Positions 60,480-64,000 of a stretch of 64,000 nucleotides of DNA are shown here, piece by piece. The notes under the pieces were generated by a model, which saw only the letters and a list, made by a program, of their open reading frames with translations, had not been told where the DNA came from and ran no database searches. Position 1 is the stretch's first letter. The number at the start of each line of letters is the position of its first letter. The stretch comes from an uncultured Paracoccaceae bacterium (GTDB taxonomy: Bacteria; Pseudomonadota; Alphaproteobacteria; Rhodobacterales; Rhodobacteraceae): the NCBI GenBank assembly GCA_958439195.1, contig OY288156.1, positions 62,001 through 126,000 on the forward strand, written 5' to 3'. The position numbers were made by a program, and so were the translations under genes.

Positions 60480-60998
60480 TCAGCGGCCGCGAAAGGCAAC
60501 CACGTTATTGCCGCCAAGTTGTTGTTTGTGCGCGATAACATGGCTTTGCAGAACCGGCTTTTCAGCGGTGATGTGGTCCAGAAGCCGCAGCCGAAAGGTC
60601 GCTTCCATCAGGTTGGGATGGATCGTCGCGCCTTCGCCACCCACCAGTTGCGCCAAACGCCATGCGCCATCTTCCCGCTCCACTTGCCGCCGCACGGCCG
60701 CACGGTCAGCGTCGATATAGGTGGCGCAGAAACTTTCCAGAAAATCCTCATCTTCTGGTTCCAGCACAGGATGCGGCAGCATCTCGTCCATCGGCAACAA
60801 GCCCTTGATCGAAAACGTCAGCGGCGCGGCCTTGTGCGCCCCGATGCTTTCCTCGAACAGCACCCCGCGCCCCCCCGCCAGATGCCAGCCCTGGGCCAGA
60901 TACATCAGGCCTTGCAGGTCAAAGAACCCAAAGCCTTCCCATGCATACTGGAACTGATGGGTCAGATAGATCGCAACGTCCTGTGCCCGGCTTGCCAT
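60480..60998 (-). CDS. Panacea (DUF4065/SocA)-like protein
   Basis: A 172-aa protein. FFDLQGLMYLAQGWHLAGGRG and the following VLFEESIGAHKAAPLT resemble the Panacea/DUF4065 domain (KLQKLLYYAQGWHLA, LFDExIEAW) of SocA-type antitoxins. The rest is charged and helical. The start at 60998 (MASRAQDVAIYLTHQFQYA) matches the family start. No partner toxin is recognisable next to it. It could instead be an adaptor or regulator, and confidence in the domain is moderate. Confidence 0.6.
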   Translation of the reverse strand: MASRAQDVAIYLTHQFQYAWEGFGFFDLQGLMYLAQGWHLAGGRGVLFEESIGAHKAAPLTFSIKGLLPMDEMLPHPVLEPEDEDFLESFCATYIDADRAAVRRQVEREDGAWRLAQLVGGEGATIHPNLMEATFRLRLLDHITAEKPVLQSHVIAHKQQLGGNNVVAFRGR

Positions 60999-61251
60999 TC
61001 TCGCCACTCCTGCTGTCACCGCCCATCCGGGCTGGTTCAAAACCGATGTCTCTGGCTGGTGTCCGGCAACCACATGAATTTCATGGATAAACTGGAAAAC
61101 ACTGCCACCTGAAACGCTTCACCACCTGGTGCATTTGCCGCCCGAAAGGCATGCAAAATTCCGTGCCCCGGAACCCGGAACACCGAAAATCCCAACCTGT
61201 GGAAAGGACCGTTTCCCCGGCCCAACTCCGCCCCGCGCACCCCGCCCGGTC

Positions 61252-61268
61252 CTGCGGATCATCCGCAG
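61252..61268. promoter_or_regulatory. palindrome downstream of the response regulator
   Basis: CTGCGGAT, one base, ATCCGCAG form a perfect 17-bp dyad just after the response-regulator stop. The 1-nt centre is too small for a stable loop and there is no T-run, so it is more likely a protein site or a weak terminator. Confidence 0.35.
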
Positions 61269-61292
61269 CACAGGGTCGCGCGGGTCACCGTG

Positions 61293-61955
61293 TCAGGCGT
61301 AATAACGCGGCTGACCGTCGGTGGTGCCATTCATGCGCTGCACCTCGAGCACAACTTCCAACCGGTTGCGCGCGTTGAACTTTTGCATGATCTGGGTCAT
61401 GTAATGTTTGACGGTCTTGTCCGACAGGTTCAGCTTGTTGGCGATCTCTTTGTTCGATGCGCCGTTCAGCAATTCCCGCACGACCTGATCTTCCCGCGAA
61501 TTCAACGCAACCGAAGCCCGTTCCGCCTTGCGCTGTTCGGCAATCCGCATTTCACGAATAACCTTCGACGCCATGGAAGACGAAATGAACTCCTTGCCCG
61601 CCGCAACCTCTTCGATCGCGTAGAACAGATCACCGCCCGAACTTCCCTTCAGGACAAACCCGTTGGCCCCGGCCGACAGGACCTGCATGCAAACCTCCGG
61701 ACTGGCCGATGCGGTGAAGACAAGGATCTTGACCTCGGGCTGATCCGCCCGGATCTGGCGTATGGTTTCAATCATGTCTCCCGGAAGGTTCAGGTCCGCG
61801 ACAAGCACGTCGCATTCCCCTTCACGGACGAGGCGGAGAGCAGCTTCCGCCGTCGAACCGGTGCCTACGACACGGTACTGCGCATGCGTGCGCAGAATGT
61901 CGACCAGCCCAGCAAGCACAATTGGATGGTCATCAACAAGTACAAGATTCAGCAT
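61293..61955 (-). CDS. NarL/FixJ-type response regulator (LuxR HTH)
   Basis: A 220-aa protein. The receiver domain has the acidic pair in LVLVDDHPIV (residues 8-9), the phospho-acceptor D54 in VLVADLNLPG, and the later VFTAS and VLKG segments. The C-terminal HTH reads LNGASNKEIANKLNLSDKTVKHYMTQI. No kinase gene is adjacent, so it is an orphan here. The start at 61955 follows the family (MLNLVLVDDH). It is divergent from the peroxidase gene across a 680-bp gap. Confidence 0.9.
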   Translation of the reverse strand: MLNLVLVDDHPIVLAGLVDILRTHAQYRVVGTGSTAEAALRLVREGECDVLVADLNLPGDMIETIRQIRADQPEVKILVFTASASPEVCMQVLSAGANGFVLKGSSGGDLFYAIEEVAAGKEFISSSMASKVIREMRIAEQRKAERASVALNSREDQVVRELLNGASNKEIANKLNLSDKTVKHYMTQIMQKFNARNRLEVVLEVQRMNGTTDGQPRYYA

Positions 61956-62635
61956 GTCAGTCCCACTTGCAGGTTCGGGCCGGTAGTCCCGGCCGCTTCC
62001 CATAGCCCCCACAATTAACCTACCTTAATTGCCCCAAACGTCTAAACGAAAGTTTATATGTTGTCGGCTTTAGGACATAGTTTCGCCATGATTGGTGGTT
62101 CGGACGCTAGATAATTCAATCAGTTGCGTGGGTTTCGTTTCGGCAGGCGCAACAAACAAAGTTTTGGCTCCGCGCGACTTGGTCAGAACTGTGTCGGAAC
62201 TTGGGCGCATTCCCCGATAGTTTTCTCTCATAGGTTGAGCGTGGGGTTTCCAGGGTAACTGATGGTTACCTGCTCTACGTAAACTGATTCGCATTCTGAC
62301 AGCGCCTTGCCTCAAGCGGAAAAAGGGTCACCCACTGGCCCTGCTGGGTGAAAGGCGGATTCCCGCGCAACCGCAGGTCTAAACGAAAGGTCGATGCGTG
62401 GCTTATCCGGGCGGAAAATCCCGCATCGCCCCCCCGCCGCCCTCGTCGCCATCGCCTCTTACGCTGCCGGGCCAGCCCCGGCATCAGACTTAGGTCGCAC
62501 AAAGCATCAGACCGCAGACGCACCAATTGTTGGACCCCCGCCGTTTGTCGGAGAGGCAGATCGTTGCGAATGTAAATCATTCCGGTTCGCACCATGCCGC
62601 CGGCTTCATCGCATTTCATAAAAGAGGCGTACACC
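61956..62635. other. long intergenic region upstream of the peroxidase gene
   Basis: A 680-bp gap, unusually AT-rich at its left end. It contains a 13-bp direct repeat GTCTAAACGAAAG at 62040-62052 and 62377-62389. It also has a dyad GGTAAC-5 bp-GTTACC at 62254-62270, and ATCAGACTTAGGTC at about 62483-62496, a degenerate version of the shared palindrome. Short ORFs here are not convincing. An untranslated leader or small RNA is possible. Confidence 0.6.
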
Positions 62636-64000
62636 ATGGTTACCGTCAATATGAATGACCTCGAATTCATCCTTCAGCAGATCAAGATCGCTGAGGCGGA
62701 TGCGCGCGGCGAGCCGATCCTGGGAACCTATCTTCCCACGCCAGAGCTTTCTTGGGGCCTGCGCCGCGTCGACGGAAGCAACAACAACCTCTATGCCGAC
62801 CAAGGCACCTACGGGTCTGCCGGTCAGGAGTTCCCCCGCGCGACGACGCCAACTTGGGTGAACGAAGGCGATGACGGGATGGCCTTCGGCCCGCCGATCG
62901 TAATCAATGGCCAGCTCTTCGATTCAGGGGTTCCCGGTATTCCGCTCGGCTACACACCCGCGACCTATCTCTCCAACGATGATTATGCGATCCGCATTGC
63001 GAATGACCCCACGCTCAGCTCGCGGGCGATCCAGCCCGGCGATGTCGTCGATGCGGACCCGCGGATCATTTCCAACCTGATCGTCGATCAGACAATGAAC
63101 AACCCTGCCGTTCTCATCTCGGCTTTCCACGTTGCAGGCAGCGCAAATCCCTATGTGGACGCGGCCGCCGTCCAGGGTATGTTCTCGGCCTACAATGCGG
63201 CGGTTCTTGCCAACAACACGGGACTGGCTGCCACGATTGAGACACAGATCCTGACCGCGCTGGACGATGCCGGAGTGACCTATGAGGCCAGCCCCACTGC
63301 TGATCTTGCGAAACTGACGATCGTCATTCCGAACGTCGCACCGGATGAGGGGCTGTCGGCCCCCTTCAACTCATGGATGACGATCTTCGGTCAGTTCTTC
63401 GACCACGGCCTCGATCTGGTCGAAAAGGGTGGATACGGCACGGTCTATATCCCGCTTCAGACGGATGATCCGCTCTACGTTCCAGGCTCAAACACCAACT
63501 TCATGGTGGTGACCCGCGCCACGCTCACCGAAAATGGCGAGGCGGTTAACAAGGTCACACCCTTTGTCGATCAGAACCAGACCTATACCTCGCACCCGTC
63601 GCATCAGGTGTTCCTGCGCGAATATGCGCTGGTCGGCGGCGAACTGGTGGACGGCGTCCTAGTGGGTGGCGTGCCGGTTCCAACCGGGCGCCTGCTGAAC
63701 GGCAACACGGAATCCGGTGGCGGGATGGCGACCTGGGCCGATGTGAAGGCGCAGGCGAAGAACATCCTCGGGATCGAACTGAACGACATGAACGTTCATT
63801 CCGTGCCGCTGCTGGCCACCGACCCCTACGGCAACTTCATTCCCGGCGATAACGGCTTCCCGCAGATCGTAAAGATCGTGGATGGTGCGCAAGTCCTGAT
63901 CGAAGGCAGTCTCGCTACGCCTGTGGATACGATTGGCGCGGTCGCTGCCGGTGTGGCCTTCCTTGACGACATTTCCCACAACGCGAACCCCGGCACAAAT
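62636..64000 (+). CDS. animal-haem-peroxidase-family protein, N-terminal part (runs off the window)
   Basis: An open frame of 455 codons from ATG 62636 to the window end with no stop. The translation begins MVTVNMNDLEFILQQIKIAE. WMTIFGQFFDHGLDLVEKGG at about residues 248-267 matches the distal-histidine motif of the animal haem peroxidase superfamily (GQFxDH). The calcium-binding and proximal-histidine parts lie beyond 64000. There is no Sec signal, so export by type I secretion with C-terminal RTX repeats is likely, as in related bacterial peroxidases. The upstream AAAGAGG supports the start. Confidence 0.85.
   Translation, partial: MVTVNMNDLEFILQQIKIAEADARGEPILGTYLPTPELSWGLRRVDGSNNNLYADQGTYGSAGQEFPRATTPTWVNEGDDGMAFGPPIVINGQLFDSGVPGIPLGYTPATYLSNDDYAIRIANDPTLSSRAIQPGDVVDADPRIISNLIVDQTMNNPAVLISAFHVAGSANPYVDAAAVQGMFSAYNAAVLANNTGLAATIETQILTALDDAGVTYEASPTADLAKLTIVIPNVAPDEGLSAPFNSWMTIFGQFFDHGLDLVEKGGYGTVYIPLQTDDPLYVPGSNTNFMVVTRATLTENGEAVNKVTPFVDQNQTYTSHPSHQVFLREYALVGGELVDGVLVGGVPVPTGRLLNGNTESGGGMATWADVKAQAKNILGIELNDMNVHSVPLLATDPYGNFIPGDNGFPQIVKIVDGAQVLIEGSLATPVDTIGAVAAGVAFLDDISHNANPGTN

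Noticed and set aside
1..64000. Search for tRNA, rRNA, transposase and phage genes
   Set aside because: None was recognised by reading; no IS ends, integrase motif or tRNA-like cloverleaf could be supported.

Overview
The window reads as one stretch of a GC-rich alphaproteobacterial chromosome, most like Rhodobacteraceae (the Rhodobacter / Gemmobacter / Tabrizicola type). The reasons are the strong G/C bias at third codon positions, tightly packed operons with ATGA or TGATG overlaps, a complete C-P lyase cluster that includes the DUF1045 gene, and several ABC importers of the kinds common in that family. This taxonomic call is inference. I found no rRNA, tRNA, CRISPR array, transposase or plasmid origin.

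Layout. (1) 1-10.7 kb: a sugar or polyol catabolism locus. A minus-strand operon encodes a ribose-type ABC importer, a PfkB kinase, a PF08013 (GatZ/KbaZ) protein, a Gfo/Idh/MocA oxidoreductase, a TIM-barrel isomerase and an alpha/beta-hydrolase cut by the window edge. A SorC-type regulator lies upstream of it. Divergently transcribed are a LacD-like aldolase and a ROK sugar kinase fused to a P-loop domain. (2) 10.9-25.8 kb: phosphonate use. A plus-strand phnDCE-like operon with a candidate Pho box continues into a methyltransferase, a divergent PhnM-like amidohydrolase and an acyltransferase. After it come canonical phnM, a DUF1045 2H-phosphoesterase gene, and the minus-strand C-P lyase operon phnGHI-(DUF559)-JKLN. 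The operon is divergent from phnF and a third PhnM-like gene. (3) 25.8-39.2 kb: mixed functions. These are a DmpA-type peptidase, an RTX repeat protein, a polar amino-acid ABC importer, a baeRF-like protein, an Hpt protein, an RcnB-like protein, a TetR regulator divergent from a two-subunit molybdenum hydroxylase (iorAB-like), a DUF883 protein pair and an L-fuconate dehydratase. (4) 39.2-48.6 kb: a type II secretion locus (gspK, O, G, J, I, F, D, C, M, L, E) in an unusual mixed orientation, with gspF interrupted by a frameshift. (5) 48.6-53.5 kb: a Tat-exported multicopper oxidase, a SenC-cytochrome c fusion and an Asp-box beta-propeller protein. (6) 53.6-59.4 kb: modBC without modA, and a spermidine/iron-type ABC importer. 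(7) 59.6-64 kb: a hotdog thioesterase, a small conserved-looking ORF, a Panacea-like protein, a LuxR-type response regulator, and the start of a large animal-haem-peroxidase-family gene that runs off the end.

How it fits together. The phosphonate block holds almost every step of methylphosphonate-type catabolism: import, PhnGHIJKL, PhnM and PhnN. It lacks phnP, and the DUF1045 protein is the obvious candidate to fill that gap. The sugar block contains two alternative ways to handle a tagatose-type phosphate: a PF08013 4-epimerase candidate and a LacD-type aldolase. ModBC supplies molybdate, which would suit the IorAB-type enzyme. The most unusual items are the Pho-box operon joining phnDCE with a methyltransferase, a divergent PhnM and an acyltransferase; the ROK/P-loop fusion with an altered ExGH motif; an inverted-repeat element with a DUF559 gene inside the phn operon; and an 18-bp palindrome shared by the upstream regions of an RTX gene and the oxidase gene, with a degenerate copy before the peroxidase gene.
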